55,192 nucleotides of DNA, from the NCBI RefSeq assembly GCF_900113645.1, contig NZ_FOQC01000013.1:1-55192 (forward strand), in the 5' to 3' direction. The notes under the pieces are model-generated. The model was not told the DNA's origin. It worked only from the letters and a program-made list of their open reading frames with translations, and did no database searches. Shown in pieces: positions 28,200 to 38,088 of the stretch. The translations under genes were made by a program, and so were the position numbers. Source of the stretch: Trichococcus flocculiformis (GTDB taxonomy: Bacteria; Bacillota; Bacilli; Lactobacillales; Aerococcaceae). Positions within the stretch are counted from its first letter, which is position 1, and each line of letters starts with the position of its first letter.

Positions 28200-29153
28200 A
28201 TGAGAGCGTTCAACTTATCGGATAAAGGGGTATATTCACAAACAAAGAATTGGAAATCGGCTGAATGGATACATGTGGAGAATCCGGACAGTGATGACGT
28301 CGCGGATTTGATGAGTACTTTTGGCATCCCGATGGATTATATCCTGGATTCATTGGATGAATATGAAATACCCCGGCAAGAGAGAGTCAACAATGGGTCC
28401 GGGGATTCGATCAATCTGCTTATCGTCCTTTTCCCTAAAATGCGGTCGGTTCAGGAAAAATTTACGGAATATCATACATATCCTTTGTCGATCATCACGG
28501 TCAATGACACATTGATCACAATCTGCAAAGAGACGCCTTCTTTTTTGACACGCATCATGAAGAATGAGTCTTTCAAAAATGAACCGGCGACAACTCAGCA
28601 GCATATCATCCTGTATATTTTGTGGGAACTGACCAAAAGTTTTGTCCACCATTTGAGAGAAATTGACGGTACAATCGAAGATCTGCAAATAAAAATCACC
28701 AGTGCGACCCACAATGAACATTTCTATAATTTGATTGCCCTTCACAAAAGCTTGGTTTATTTTGAAACGTCAATCAACAAAAATCATCCCTTGATTACGA
28801 AATCCATTCAGAATGCTTCCTTAGGCGACGATTTGCAAAGTCAGGAATTATTGCGTGATATCATCGATATCTCCAGCCAGGCAGAGGTGATGGTCACAGA
28901 ATCAAGTAAGATGATCGATCAGCTGAGTGAAGTTTTTTCGAGCGTAATCGCGAACAATCTGAATAACATCATGAAAGTTTTGACTTCGATCACCATTGTC
29001 CTGACGATTCCGACAATCATAGCCGGTTTCTGGGGCATGAACGTTGATTTGCCTTTTGAAAATCATCCTTGGGCGTTTGGTATCACTAGCTTGCTTACGA
29101 TTTTCATCTGCTTTTTAACCGTCTACTGGTTGAAGAAGAAAGACTATTTTTGA
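28200..29153 (+). CDS. corA: CorA-family magnesium transporter
   Basis: A 317-residue CorA-type channel. A long cytoplasmic N-terminal domain with a coiled-coil stalk (about 170-250) is followed by two C-terminal membrane segments; the first ends with GFWGMNVDLPFE, carrying the GMN selectivity motif. The pentamer passes Mg2+ (or Co2+/Zn2+ in some branches). ATG 28200 follows AGAGGTGG; a GTG at 28179 is in frame but overlaps that region. The chain ends WLKKKDYF, with the basic tail usual in the family. Confidence 0.9.
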   Translation: MRAFNLSDKGVYSQTKNWKSAEWIHVENPDSDDVADLMSTFGIPMDYILDSLDEYEIPRQERVNNGSGDSINLLIVLFPKMRSVQEKFTEYHTYPLSIITVNDTLITICKETPSFLTRIMKNESFKNEPATTQQHIILYILWELTKSFVHHLREIDGTIEDLQIKITSATHNEHFYNLIALHKSLVYFETSINKNHPLITKSIQNASLGDDLQSQELLRDIIDISSQAEVMVTESSKMIDQLSEVFSSVIANNLNNIMKVLTSITIVLTIPTIIAGFWGMNVDLPFENHPWAFGITSLLTIFICFLTVYWLKKKDYF

Positions 29154-29176
29154 CAGGAAAAGCAATCAATCTTGGC

Positions 29177-29185
29177 TGGTATACT
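29177..29185 (+). promoter_or_regulatory. Extended -10 candidate for pulA
   Basis: TGGTATACT lies 22 bases before the pulA ATG and would give a very short leader. No -35 at normal spacing is seen. Confidence 0.3.
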
Positions 29186-29206
29186 AGGTATGGGTGGTGA
29201 TGCAAC

Positions 29207-31237
29207 ATGGTAGAGGACTTCCAGAGTTGGTTGGATAGCAATGATTTAGAAAAACTCTTCAGTGATAAAAGGGATAAAGAAACAATCGACAAGGAAATGT
29301 TTCTTTTCGTCCGATCAAATGATTTTGACAACTACTTTTCTTATGACGGTGAATTGGGTGCGCTATACGAAAAAGAGGGTACTTTGCTGAGGGTATGGAC
29401 CCCTACGGCAAAATTTGTGGAGGTATGGATTTATGCTGACGATTCCTTCAAGGGCCCTTCAACGAAAATAGAGATGGTGCAGAAGCCGAAAGGCATATTT
29501 GAAGCATATCTGCCCGGTGATCAACACGGAACCATTTATGTATATAAGATTTTGTTCTTGAATAACCGCGAGTCCATCAGTGTAGATCCCTATGCTCGGG
29601 CAACGACGGTAAACGGGATGAAATCGGTCATCGCAGACTTGAATAGGACGAATCCTGACGGTTGGGGAGAACGGCTGCCTGCTTTTGGGTTACCGGAAGA
29701 GGCGATCATTTATGAACTGCACATCCGGGATTTTTCCATATCCGAAACGAGTGGTATAGTGAACAAAGGGAAATTCCTGGGGCTTACCGAGAAAAACACC
29801 CAGAATGCTAGTGGCAGAAAAACTGGTTTGGATTACCTGATCGATTTGGGCATCACTCATATCCAGATACTGCCGATGTTCGATTATGCCACAGTCGATG
29901 AGGCGAATCTGACGGAGCCGCAATACAATTGGGGCTACGATCCGCTGAACTATAATGTGCCGGAAGGCTCCTACTCAACGGATCCCTTCGATCCGTTCAA
30001 TAGGATTTTCGAATTGAAGCAGATGATCCGGACATTGCATGAGAACGGGTTGAGGGTAATTATGGACGTCGTCTACAATCACGTCTATGACCCAAAGGAT
30101 CAAGCTTTGGAAAGAACGGTACCGGGATATTTTTACCGTTACAATGCAGATGGGTCGTTGGCGAATGGGACTGGAGTCGGGAATGACACGGCTTCGGAAA
30201 GGCATATGATGCGGAAATACATCATTGACAGTGTCAAATATTGGGCTAAAGAATACCATCTTGATGGCTTCCGCTTCGATTTGATGGGAATCCATGACTC
30301 GGTCACGATGAATGCGATCCGGGAAGCGTTGGATAAAATCGATCCATCCATCATCATCATCGGTGAGGGATGGGAAATGAGCACGCCGCTCCCGGAGGAC
30401 TTAAAAGCTTCCCAGAGGAATGCGCAAGCGATGCCCAGAATTGCCCACTTCAACGATTCGATCAGGATAGCGTTAAAAGGCAGTGATTTTGGAGATGAAA
30501 AGGACAGGGGCTTCATCAGCGGCAAAAATTATTTGGAAGATTTGTTGCTCCGGAATATAAAGGGAGCCATGCATTTATCCAGCCACAGCAGTTATGTCGA
30601 TCCGGAACAAGTTATCCAGTATGTGGAAGCTCATGATAACTTGACGCTTTACGATAAATTATTGCGGTCCAATCCGGATGACAGTGAAGAGGTGCGTATC
30701 AAAAGGCATACTTTGGCAACGAGCATCGTCCTGCTGTCGCAAGGTGTTCCTTTTATCCACGGCGGACAGGAATTTTTGAGGACAAAAGCCGGAGTAGCCA
30801 ATAGCTACCAATCTCCCGACGAAATCAATCAATTTGAATGGGAGCGGGTGACGACGTTCCAGGAGTCAGTAGCCTACGTCAAAGGGTTGATTGCCTTGCG
30901 CAAGAGTGAATATCTTTTCCGCCTGCATACCCACGAAGAAATTGACACCCATTTCACGATGCTCAGCGAAAATTTCAACATTGTAGCCTTTTCCTTAACA
31001 AACTCTGAAAAAAAATATATCGTCATTTTCAACGGAAATCGAAGCGATGTCATCTTCAGGATACAAAAGGGGAAATATGCTATCCTTGTTGAAGACAATC
31101 AAGTCTTTTTGGAGTCAATGCCAGAAGCTGTCCTCATGGAAAAAATTCTTGTCAAAGCCCATACAACTTCCGTTTTATGCGCAGATAATCAGTATGAAGG
31201 CGATCTTCAGTCAGAAGATTCGATGGATTTCCTGTGA
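29207..31237 (+). CDS. pulA: Type I pullulanase (GH13_14), cytoplasmic
   Basis: A 676-residue debranching enzyme that cuts alpha-1,6 links in pullulan, branched maltodextrins or glycogen. The type I marker YNWGYDP lies at 240-246. GH13 catalytic residues are Asp358 (GFRFDLMG, nucleophile), Glu387 (IIGEGWEM, acid/base) and Asp477 (VEAHDNL). An N-terminal CBM48-like domain precedes the barrel. No signal peptide or wall anchor is present, so it acts inside the cell on imported or stored glucans. The start follows GGTGGTG. No other starch or glycogen genes are nearby. Confidence 0.94.
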   Translation: MVEDFQSWLDSNDLEKLFSDKRDKETIDKEMFLFVRSNDFDNYFSYDGELGALYEKEGTLLRVWTPTAKFVEVWIYADDSFKGPSTKIEMVQKPKGIFEAYLPGDQHGTIYVYKILFLNNRESISVDPYARATTVNGMKSVIADLNRTNPDGWGERLPAFGLPEEAIIYELHIRDFSISETSGIVNKGKFLGLTEKNTQNASGRKTGLDYLIDLGITHIQILPMFDYATVDEANLTEPQYNWGYDPLNYNVPEGSYSTDPFDPFNRIFELKQMIRTLHENGLRVIMDVVYNHVYDPKDQALERTVPGYFYRYNADGSLANGTGVGNDTASERHMMRKYIIDSVKYWAKEYHLDGFRFDLMGIHDSVTMNAIREALDKIDPSIIIIGEGWEMSTPLPEDLKASQRNAQAMPRIAHFNDSIRIALKGSDFGDEKDRGFISGKNYLEDLLLRNIKGAMHLSSHSSYVDPEQVIQYVEAHDNLTLYDKLLRSNPDDSEEVRIKRHTLATSIVLLSQGVPFIHGGQEFLRTKAGVANSYQSPDEINQFEWERVTTFQESVAYVKGLIALRKSEYLFRLHTHEEIDTHFTMLSENFNIVAFSLTNSEKKYIVIFNGNRSDVIFRIQKGKYAILVEDNQVFLESMPEAVLMEKILVKAHTTSVLCADNQYEGDLQSEDSMDFL

Positions 31238-31377
31238 GAACGATTAAATGCACCTTAATCATGCGAATATATCAATATTAATATAATAAATCATTGTTTG
31301 TTAATAAACATATGTTTGTTGCTGGTATTTGCCGATTTAACAGCGTTTGGTTTCGCTTTCGCTATTTTTTGGATGTT

Positions 31378-31394
31378 CTGACATTCGATGTCAG
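31378..31394 (+). promoter_or_regulatory. Small dyad upstream of the first oppA
   Basis: CTGACAT (31378-31384) and ATGTCAG (31388-31394) flank TCG. It is centred ~105 bases before the -35 of the oppA promoter. It could be an operator or a weak hairpin at the end of the pulA transcript. The remaining 31238-31490 is strongly AT-rich with no gene seen. Confidence 0.25.
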
Positions 31395-31491
31395 GTTCTC
31401 AATATATAACTAATATAATAATATGTTGCATATATAAAGATAAATATGAATTTATTAATCTAATTTTAATCAATTTATTAAATTCCCAAAC

Positions 31492-31520
31492 TTGATTTTA
31501 ATAACAGTCACAACTATAAT
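31492..31520 (+). promoter_or_regulatory. Promoter of the first oppA
   Basis: TTGATT (31492-31497), 17 bases, TATAAT (31515-31520), about 50 bases before the start codon. Confidence 0.7.
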
Positions 31521-31570
31521 TAAGCTTACTATAGAAATTATAGAAACAGAGGGAATGGGGGAAAAGAAAT

Positions 31571-33247
31571 ATGGGCAACAAGAAACTATCATCTTTAGTG
31601 TTATTATCTTTAAGCTCCGCACTTGTATTAGCTGCATGCGGCGGAGAGGGAAGCACGGCCGATTCATCAGAGTCTGCAGGTGCGAACGGCAGTGGTCAGG
31701 TGTTAAATCTGGTTGAAAGCGCTGAAATTCCTACAATGGATTCTGTGCAGGCTACAGATACAGTTGCATTTACTGCTTTAAGCAACGTAAACGAAGGTCT
31801 GTACCGCCAAGGTTTGGACGGAACGGTTGAATTAGGAATCGCAGCAGAAGATCCTACAGTCAGCGAAGACGGTTTGGTCTACACTTTCACTATCCGTGAT
31901 GAAGCAAACTGGTCAAACGGTGAGCCTGTAACGGCAGCAGACTTTGTTTATTCATGGCGCAAATTGGTTGATCCTGCATCGGCTGCTTCATATTCTTACA
32001 TGATGGACGGCGTTATCGCTAACGCAACTGAAATCATGGCTGGCGAAGTTGGGCCTGAAGAATTAGGCGTCAAAGCGATCGACGAAAAAACGCTGGAAAT
32101 CACATTAGCTTCTCCGGTGCCATACTTCAAAGATCTGTTGACTTTAGCGATGTTCTTCCCTCAAAATCAAGCATTTGTTGAAGAACAAGGCGACCAATAC
32201 GCATTAAGCAGCGATGCTTTATTGTACAACGGACCATTTGTATTAGCTAACTGGGATGCAGCCAGCTTATCATGGACTTATGAACCAAATGCAGAGTATT
32301 GGGATAAAGACGCTGTAAAATTGGATGCAATCAACGTAGAAGTCATCAAAGTAACTTCCACTGCTTTGAATCTGTATGATACAGACGCAATCGACCGCAT
32401 GATCTTGACTGGTGAATACGTAGCACAAAGAACCGGCGATCCTGAAGTGCACACAATGCCGACTTCTTCTGTATTCTACTTGAAATTCAACCAACAAAGA
32501 GAAGCAACACCATTACAAAATGCCAACATCCGTAAAGCTTTAGCTATGGCTTTCGACAAACAAGCATATGCTGATGTTGTCTTGCAGAACGGTTCCATCC
32601 CTGCAAACGGATTGGTTCCTGAAAAACTTGCTTTGGATCCTTCAACAGGCGAAGACTACCGTGAACAAAATGGCGATCTTCTGACTTTCAATGCTGAAGA
32701 AGCCAAAACATACTTCGAACAAGGCTTGGCTGAATTGGGTGTTGAATCCATCACTTTGGAATTGTTGAGTGATGATACAGAAAACGCAAAACGTTCTTCT
32801 GAATTCCTGCAAAGCCAATTAGAGACAAACCTGCCTGGCTTGACTGTAACCTTGCGTAATGTACCTTTCAAAGTCCGTCTTGAAGCTGATACCGCCGGCG
32901 AATACGATATCGAATTAGCTGGATGGGGAGCTGACTATGCTGACCCGATCAACTTCCTGGAATTGTTCCAAACAGAAAACGGCAACAACAAATCTGGTTA
33001 TTCCAACGCTGGATACGATGCTTTGATCGATGAAGCACGCACAAACGTGACTGACCTTGATGCAAGATGGGCTAGCCTGCTTGCTGCTGAAAAGATCTTG
33101 ATGGAAGATGCGGGTATCGCTCCTCTGTATCAACGTTCTTATGCAGTTCTGCAAAAACCGTATGTCACAGATTTGGGCGAGCACTTAGTCGGTGCTGACT
33201 ACTCATACAAATGGGCTTCAAATTCTGGAACACAGAACGTGGATTAA
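31571..33247 (+). CDS. oppA: Oligopeptide ABC transporter substrate-binding lipoprotein (copy 1)
   Basis: A 558-residue SBP_bac_5 protein. It has a signal peptide with lipobox LVLAAC (lipid on Cys23), then a Ser/Gly-rich linker and the binding fold with SNGEPVTAADFVYSWRKLV, a family hallmark. It captures peptides outside the membrane for the Opp importer. The start follows GGGGGAAAAG. Codon use is strongly biased, suggesting abundant protein. It has its own promoter and terminator and is separated from oppB by a convergent small gene. The second copy at 38089 differs throughout, so the two may differ in peptide preference. Confidence 0.95.
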   Translation: MGNKKLSSLVLLSLSSALVLAACGGEGSTADSSESAGANGSGQVLNLVESAEIPTMDSVQATDTVAFTALSNVNEGLYRQGLDGTVELGIAAEDPTVSEDGLVYTFTIRDEANWSNGEPVTAADFVYSWRKLVDPASAASYSYMMDGVIANATEIMAGEVGPEELGVKAIDEKTLEITLASPVPYFKDLLTLAMFFPQNQAFVEEQGDQYALSSDALLYNGPFVLANWDAASLSWTYEPNAEYWDKDAVKLDAINVEVIKVTSTALNLYDTDAIDRMILTGEYVAQRTGDPEVHTMPTSSVFYLKFNQQREATPLQNANIRKALAMAFDKQAYADVVLQNGSIPANGLVPEKLALDPSTGEDYREQNGDLLTFNAEEAKTYFEQGLAELGVESITLELLSDDTENAKRSSEFLQSQLETNLPGLTVTLRNVPFKVRLEADTAGEYDIELAGWGADYADPINFLELFQTENGNNKSGYSNAGYDALIDEARTNVTDLDARWASLLAAEKILMEDAGIAPLYQRSYAVLQKPYVTDLGEHLVGADYSYKWASNSGTQNVD

Positions 33248-33262
33248 TTAAGGCAATAAAAA

Positions 33263-33300
33263 ATCCATCTGGCATACATTCATGCCAGATGGATGTTTTA
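33263..33300. terminator. Two-way terminator between oppA and the DUF3899 gene
   Basis: ATCCATCTGGCAT (33263-33275) pairs perfectly with ATGCCAGATGGAT (33282-33294). A residues lie to the left and T residues to the right. Confidence 0.88.
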
Positions 33301-33301
33301 T

Positions 33302-33664
33302 TTATAAAATATAATCCCAGAGACAGATTATGCTGATCCCCAACAGCAAAAGACCGATAGTCAGGACATTTTGATAACTTTTCCCGACAGAAGATGATAG
33401 AGCTTGCGGATTCAATGGTTCCCTGAAGCCATCCTCCTTTGGTTCTCTTCTGAGCGTTTTTCTGACGCTGTAGTGAAAGAAATCGAAACTTCCGGAAGCC
33501 AACACAAGTCCGGATAAACCGATGATCAACAAAAGCCCCGCTATCATAAACAGGATGTTGGATGTTCCGGTCCAGCTTAAGGATCCGTATTTAATCAGTT
33601 GATAAACCAGTGCACATATAAAAATGAATAATGAGACAAGTGCGTTTTTTTTTGTGAAGTTCAC
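33302..33664 (-). CDS. DUF3899 membrane protein
   Basis: A 120-residue protein with three predicted membrane segments (about 9-25, 36-56 and 99-116). GSFDFFHYSVRKTLRR after the second segment matches the small DUF3899 family of Firmicutes membrane proteins, function unknown. It is read against the opp genes and lies between oppA and oppB, a place where it breaks the transporter locus into separate units. The start has a weak site in T-rich context (AAAAGGAGC on the minus strand). Confidence 0.7.
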   Translation of the reverse strand: MNFTKKNALVSLFIFICALVYQLIKYGSLSWTGTSNILFMIAGLLLIIGLSGLVLASGSFDFFHYSVRKTLRREPKEDGFREPLNPQALSSSVGKSYQNVLTIGLLLLGISIICLWDYIL

Positions 33665-33777
33665 TTATTTTGGCTCCTTTTTGTTTTCTCAATTTTAAAT
33701 GTACAAAAAAAAGAAAGAAAACTCAATTAAAATATGATTTGATTTGGTGTTCATTTTCTTTTTTGTATATTTAAATA

Positions 33778-33786
33778 TGATATACT
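33778..33786 (+). promoter_or_regulatory. Extended -10 promoter candidate for oppBCDF
   Basis: TGATATACT (TATACT at 33781-33786) lies ~48 bases before oppB in very AT-rich DNA. No clear -35. Confidence 0.45.
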
Positions 33787-33833
33787 ATCAGGTGCTATTT
33801 ACAAAAAAACTAAATAATGGAGGATGACAAACG

Positions 33834-34778
33834 ATGAAAAGTTATGCAAAGTACATCGGCAAGCGTATTTTATATATGGCAATTACGTTGTTTTTGATTG
33901 CATCGATAACTTTTTTTCTGATGAAAGCTTTGCCGGGTACACCATACAGTAACCAAGACAAGTTATCTGAGGAACAAATTTTTATCATGAATGAGAAGTA
34001 TGGACTGAATAAACCGATTTTGGTCCAATACGCAGTCTACATTTTTGGACTATTACGTGGAGACATGGGTGTTTCATTCCAGTTCAACAATACTCCGGTT
34101 ACGGATTTGCTGAGCAGCAGAATAGGACCCTCCATGCAATTAGGGCTTCAAGCAGTTATTATAGGGACGATCCTCGGTATTGTGCTGGGTGTGATCGCAG
34201 CGATGAGACAAGGGACTTGGGTGGATACCGTTGCCACTTTGACAGCCATCGTCGGCCGTTCGATTCCTAACTTTGTTTTTGCTGTTATTCTGCAATTGGT
34301 ATTCGGAGTTTGGTTGAAAGTGTTACCGATCGCTTTGTGGAATGAAGGCTTCCGTTCTTCCATTCTGCCTACGATCGCGCTGAGCATTTCGCCGCTGGCC
34401 GATTCGGCCCGGTTTATGCGAACCGAAATGGTCGATGTATTGGGAAGCGACTATGTCGAACTCGCGCGGGCAAAAGGACTGAGCCGTTGGGAAGTCGCAT
34501 TCAAGCACGGTATCCGTAATGCGCTGATTCCGTTGGTCACCATCATCGGACCAATGACAGTCGGTTTGATGACAGGTTCGATGGTTGTTGAAAATATTTT
34601 TGCCATCCCTGGCATCGGTGAACAATTCGTAAAATCAATCCTGACGAATGATTATCCGACAATCATGGGCGTCACGATGATGTATTCGACCATGTTGGTC
34701 ATCGTCATTTTGTTGGTTGACATCCTTTATGGTATCATCGACCCTCGTATCCGAGTCGCTACAGAAGGAGGGGAATAA
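33834..34778 (+). CDS. oppB: Oligopeptide ABC transporter permease OppB
   Basis: A 314-residue inner permease subunit with six membrane segments and the EAA-type coupling loop (YVELARAKGLSRWEVAFKHG, about residues 210-229) that docks on the ATPases. The N-terminal ITFFLMKALPGTPY block is typical of OppB/DppB. It forms the channel with OppC. The start follows TGGAGGATG. Only two bases separate it from oppC. Confidence 0.95.
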   Translation: MKSYAKYIGKRILYMAITLFLIASITFFLMKALPGTPYSNQDKLSEEQIFIMNEKYGLNKPILVQYAVYIFGLLRGDMGVSFQFNNTPVTDLLSSRIGPSMQLGLQAVIIGTILGIVLGVIAAMRQGTWVDTVATLTAIVGRSIPNFVFAVILQLVFGVWLKVLPIALWNEGFRSSILPTIALSISPLADSARFMRTEMVDVLGSDYVELARAKGLSRWEVAFKHGIRNALIPLVTIIGPMTVGLMTGSMVVENIFAIPGIGEQFVKSILTNDYPTIMGVTMMYSTMLVIVILLVDILYGIIDPRIRVATEGGE

Positions 34779-34780
34779 GA

Positions 34781-35827
34781 ATGAGTGAAAATGAATTACG
34801 CAATACAGCAGCTACGCCGATGATCACGAAAGATCTTTTCGAATCGGCATCCGAATCAAGTATGCAGGATAAAGAAAAAATCTCAGCGCCTTCCCTGAGT
34901 TTCATGGCGGATTCTTGGCGCCGTCTGAAGAAAAACAAGGTTGCGATGGTTAGCTTGATCATCTTGATCATCATCAGTATGTCCAGTTTGTTGGCTCCTG
35001 TCATCGCACCGCATGACCCGAATGCCCAAACTGTCCAGTATGCTAACATGCCGCCGAAGATTCCCGGCATCGACATCAATGGACTGAATGGGACCGTGAA
35101 ACAGAATGGCGTAGTCATCGACAAGTACGAAGCATCCAATGTTCCAGAGGACGTCTATTACTATCTCGGTACGGACAGCCTGGGACGCGATTTGTTGTCG
35201 CGGATCCTGTATGGTACCCGCGTGTCTCTGTTCATTGCTTTTATGGCAGCTTTATTCAACTTGACGCTTGGTGTTGTTTATGGTCTGACTTCCGGCTGGT
35301 TGGGCGGAAAAGTCGACAATATCATGCAACGTATTCTGGAAATCCTTTCCGGCGTTCCGAACTTGGTAGTCGTTATTTTGATGCTGCTTGTTTTGAAGCC
35401 CGGCATCAGCTCCATCATCATTGCTCTGGCATTGACTGAATGGCTTTCGATGGCGCGTGTCGTACGAGCGCAAACATTAAAACTGAAAAATCAAGAATAC
35501 ATTTTGGCAGCCCGTACGTTAGGCCAGTCACCGATGAAAATCGCCTTCAGGCACATCCTGCCTAACTTGGCTGGCGTCATCATCATTCAAGTTATGTTCT
35601 CGATTCCATCGGCAATCTTCTTCGAAGCATTCCTGAGCTTTATCGGTATCGGTATTCCCGCTCCGAATGCATCGCTTGGTACATTGATCAACGATGGCTA
35701 CAAAACATTCCGTTTCTTGCCGCATCTGATGTGGTATCCAGCCGGCATCATGAGCGTCATCATGATTTGCTTCAACTTATTGGCTGATGGACTTCGTGAC
35801 GCGTTCGATCCAAAAATGAGAGATTAG
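34781..35827 (+). CDS. oppC: Oligopeptide ABC transporter permease OppC
   Basis: A 348-residue permease with a ~45-residue cytoplasmic N-terminus, a first membrane segment, an outside loop containing APHDPNAQ, and five further segments. HYLGTDSLGRDLLSR-like YYLGTDSLGRDLLSR and the EAA loop YILAARTLGQSPMKIAFRH are OppC/DppC signatures. It pairs with OppB. The start follows AGGAGGGGAATAAG. The middle loop is longer than in DppC, as in peptide rather than dipeptide systems. Confidence 0.95.
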   Translation: MSENELRNTAATPMITKDLFESASESSMQDKEKISAPSLSFMADSWRRLKKNKVAMVSLIILIIISMSSLLAPVIAPHDPNAQTVQYANMPPKIPGIDINGLNGTVKQNGVVIDKYEASNVPEDVYYYLGTDSLGRDLLSRILYGTRVSLFIAFMAALFNLTLGVVYGLTSGWLGGKVDNIMQRILEILSGVPNLVVVILMLLVLKPGISSIIIALALTEWLSMARVVRAQTLKLKNQEYILAARTLGQSPMKIAFRHILPNLAGVIIIQVMFSIPSAIFFEAFLSFIGIGIPAPNASLGTLINDGYKTFRFLPHLMWYPAGIMSVIMICFNLLADGLRDAFDPKMRD

Positions 35828-35838
35828 GAGGTAACCAG

Positions 35839-36984
35839 ATGGAAAATATATTGGAAGTAAAAGACCTACAAATTACTTTTGATACCTATGCAGGTAAAGT
35901 AAAAGCTATCCGTGGCGTCAGTTTTGACCTGAAGCCGGGTGAAACATTAGCCATCGTTGGTGAATCCGGCTCTGGTAAATCAGTGACTAGCCGTAGTATC
36001 ATGCGTCTGTTGGCAAACAACGCCAACATCGAACACGGAGAGATCTTGTTCAAAGGCGAAGATTTAGTCCACAAAACCGAGAAAGAAATGCAAAAAATCC
36101 GCGGTTCAGAAATCGCAATGATTTTCCAAGATCCGATGACTTCTTTGAACCCGACTCAAAAAATCGGCAAGCAAATCGCTGAGCCGATCATCAAGCACCA
36201 AAACATCAGCAAAGATGAAGCTTATAAAAAAGCTGAAGAATTGTTGCAGCTTGTAGGCATCCCGAATCCTGCCAAAAGAATGAAACAGTATCCCCACCAA
36301 TTTTCGGGTGGACAACGTCAACGGATCGTTATCGCAATCGCCTTGGGCTGCAACCCAGATATTTTGATTGCGGATGAACCGACTACAGCACTTGACGTTA
36401 CGATCCAAGCGCAAATCCTGGAATTGATGAAGGATTTGCAAACAAAAATCAAGACATCAATCATTTTCATCACCCATGACTTGGGAGTGGTGGCGAATGT
36501 CGCAGACCGCGTTGCCGTCATGTATGCCGGCAAAATCGTCGAAGTAGGGACTGTGGATGAAATTTTCTATAATCCGCAACATCCGTATACATGGGGTCTA
36601 TTGAGCTCAATGCCTACACTGGATACGCAAGGAACGCTATATGCGATCCCTGGAACACCGCCTGATTTGTTGGATCCTCCAAATGGTGATGCTTTTGCGC
36701 CCCGCAGTGAGTATGCGATGAAGATCGACACTTTGTACGATCCGCCGTTCTTTAAAGTATCCGATACCCATTCGGCTGCTACCTGGTTGCTGCATCCCGA
36801 TGCGCCGTCCGTGATTCCTCCAGAGGGGATCATGAACCGCCGTGCGACTTTCTCCGAAATGAAACTCGCTCCTTCCGATGAACTGAAAGTGATGGACACT
36901 GCAGATAAAGAACCGGCTGTATTGCCTCACGACAACGGCCCGTCCATCGATTCAAAAATCACTGAGAAAGGAGGACTGCTGTAA
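35839..36984 (+). CDS. oppD: Oligopeptide ABC transporter ATPase OppD
   Basis: A 381-residue ATPase with Walker A GESGSGKS, signature FSGGQRQR, Walker B ILIADEPTTALD and the switch His (ITHDLG). The C-terminal oligo_HPY region after ~260 would normally carry a Cys-rich iron-sulfur site in E. coli-like members; here it is cysteine-poor. It powers the OppBC channel as a heterodimer with OppF. The start follows AGGAGG. Its TAA overlaps the ATG of oppF by one base. Confidence 0.95.
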   Translation: MENILEVKDLQITFDTYAGKVKAIRGVSFDLKPGETLAIVGESGSGKSVTSRSIMRLLANNANIEHGEILFKGEDLVHKTEKEMQKIRGSEIAMIFQDPMTSLNPTQKIGKQIAEPIIKHQNISKDEAYKKAEELLQLVGIPNPAKRMKQYPHQFSGGQRQRIVIAIALGCNPDILIADEPTTALDVTIQAQILELMKDLQTKIKTSIIFITHDLGVVANVADRVAVMYAGKIVEVGTVDEIFYNPQHPYTWGLLSSMPTLDTQGTLYAIPGTPPDLLDPPNGDAFAPRSEYAMKIDTLYDPPFFKVSDTHSAATWLLHPDAPSVIPPEGIMNRRATFSEMKLAPSDELKVMDTADKEPAVLPHDNGPSIDSKITEKGGLL

Positions 36985-37928
36985 TGTATGACACAACAGG
37001 ACAGAAAAAAATTCTGGAAGTAAAAAACTTGAAGCAGTATTTCAACGTCGGCACAAAAAATGAAGTTCGCGCTGTTGATGATGTTTCCTTTGACATATAT
37101 GAAGGCGAAACGCTTGGCTTGGTAGGGGAATCCGGTTGCGGAAAAACGACGACCGGTCGTGCAATCATCCGCTTGTACAACCCGACTTCCGGTGAAATCT
37201 TTTTTGATGGCACCGAAATCCATACACTGCATGACAGAAAAGAGCAACTGGCTTTCCGTAAAGATATGCAGATGATTTTCCAGGATCCGTATGCATCTTT
37301 GAATCCACGTATGAAAGTACGCGACATCATTGCCGAAGGATTGAAGATCAACGGACCTGCGACCACCGAGAAGGAAGTTGATGACCGGGTTGCGGAGTTG
37401 TTGGATCTGGTCGGATTGAACAAAGATCATTCCTCCCGTTATCCGCACGAGTTCTCCGGCGGCCAAAGACAGCGAATCGGAATCGCCAGAGCCTTAGCGG
37501 TGAATCCCAAACTCATCATTGCCGATGAGCCCATTTCCGCTTTGGACGTATCCATTCAGGCGCAGGTGGTCAACTTGCTGATGGAACTGCAGAAAAAACA
37601 AAAACTGACTTTCTTGTTCATTGCGCATGATCTGTCGATGGTCAAGTACATCAGTAACCGCATCGGCGTTATGTACTTCGGCAAATTGGTCGAATTGGCG
37701 CCTGCAGAAGAAGTTTACAACAAACCTTTGCATCCATATACGGAAAGCCTGTTATCGGCCATACCGTTGCCGGATCCGGTCTATGAACGCAACCGCACCC
37801 GCTTCAATTATGTCCCACGTGAAGATAACGGTGAGCCGGAAGCAATGCGAGAAATCGTTCCAGGGCACTTTGTTTACTGCCGTGAATCCGATGTTCCTGT
37901 ATTGAAAGCAAAATACGAAAATTACTGA
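36984..37928 (+). CDS. oppF: Oligopeptide ABC transporter ATPase OppF
   Basis: A 314-residue ATPase with Walker A GESGCGKT, signature FSGGQRQR, Walker B LIIADEPISALD and the switch His in IAHDLS. The C-terminal HPY segment (HPYTESLLSAIPLPDP) is typical. It is co-translated with oppD through the TAATG overlap; AAAGGAGG upstream serves as its binding site. A terminator follows, so the second oppA is a separate unit. Confidence 0.95.
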   Translation: MYDTTGQKKILEVKNLKQYFNVGTKNEVRAVDDVSFDIYEGETLGLVGESGCGKTTTGRAIIRLYNPTSGEIFFDGTEIHTLHDRKEQLAFRKDMQMIFQDPYASLNPRMKVRDIIAEGLKINGPATTEKEVDDRVAELLDLVGLNKDHSSRYPHEFSGGQRQRIGIARALAVNPKLIIADEPISALDVSIQAQVVNLLMELQKKQKLTFLFIAHDLSMVKYISNRIGVMYFGKLVELAPAEEVYNKPLHPYTESLLSAIPLPDPVYERNRTRFNYVPREDNGEPEAMREIVPGHFVYCRESDVPVLKAKYENY

Positions 37929-37935
37929 TAAAAAA

Positions 37936-37962
37936 AGTCCGGAACTTGTTCCGGGCTTTTTT
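37936..37962 (+). terminator. Terminator after oppF
   Basis: AGTCCGGAA (37936-37944) pairs with TTCCGGGCT (37949-37957, one G-T pair), then a T run. Confidence 0.85.
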
Positions 37963-38049
37963 GCCATAGAAAATTAATGAAATGAAGGTTTTATGAATTT
38001 TGTATGATAATAATTCCCATTTATTATGGAACATCCTGATTTTATGTAG

Positions 38050-38055
38050 TATAAT
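38050..38055 (+). promoter_or_regulatory. -10 candidate for the second oppA
   Basis: TATAAT at 38050-38055, 34 bases before the start codon. The -35 position reads TGGAAC, a poor match. Confidence 0.4.
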
Positions 38056-38088
38056 ATTAAAATACGAAAAGAAAAAGGGGAGAGTTAC

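Noticed and set aside
31462-31476. CodY box upstream of the first oppA
   Set aside because: AATTTTAATCAATTT matches only 11 of 15 positions in extremely AT-rich DNA, so it is not distinguishable from chance.
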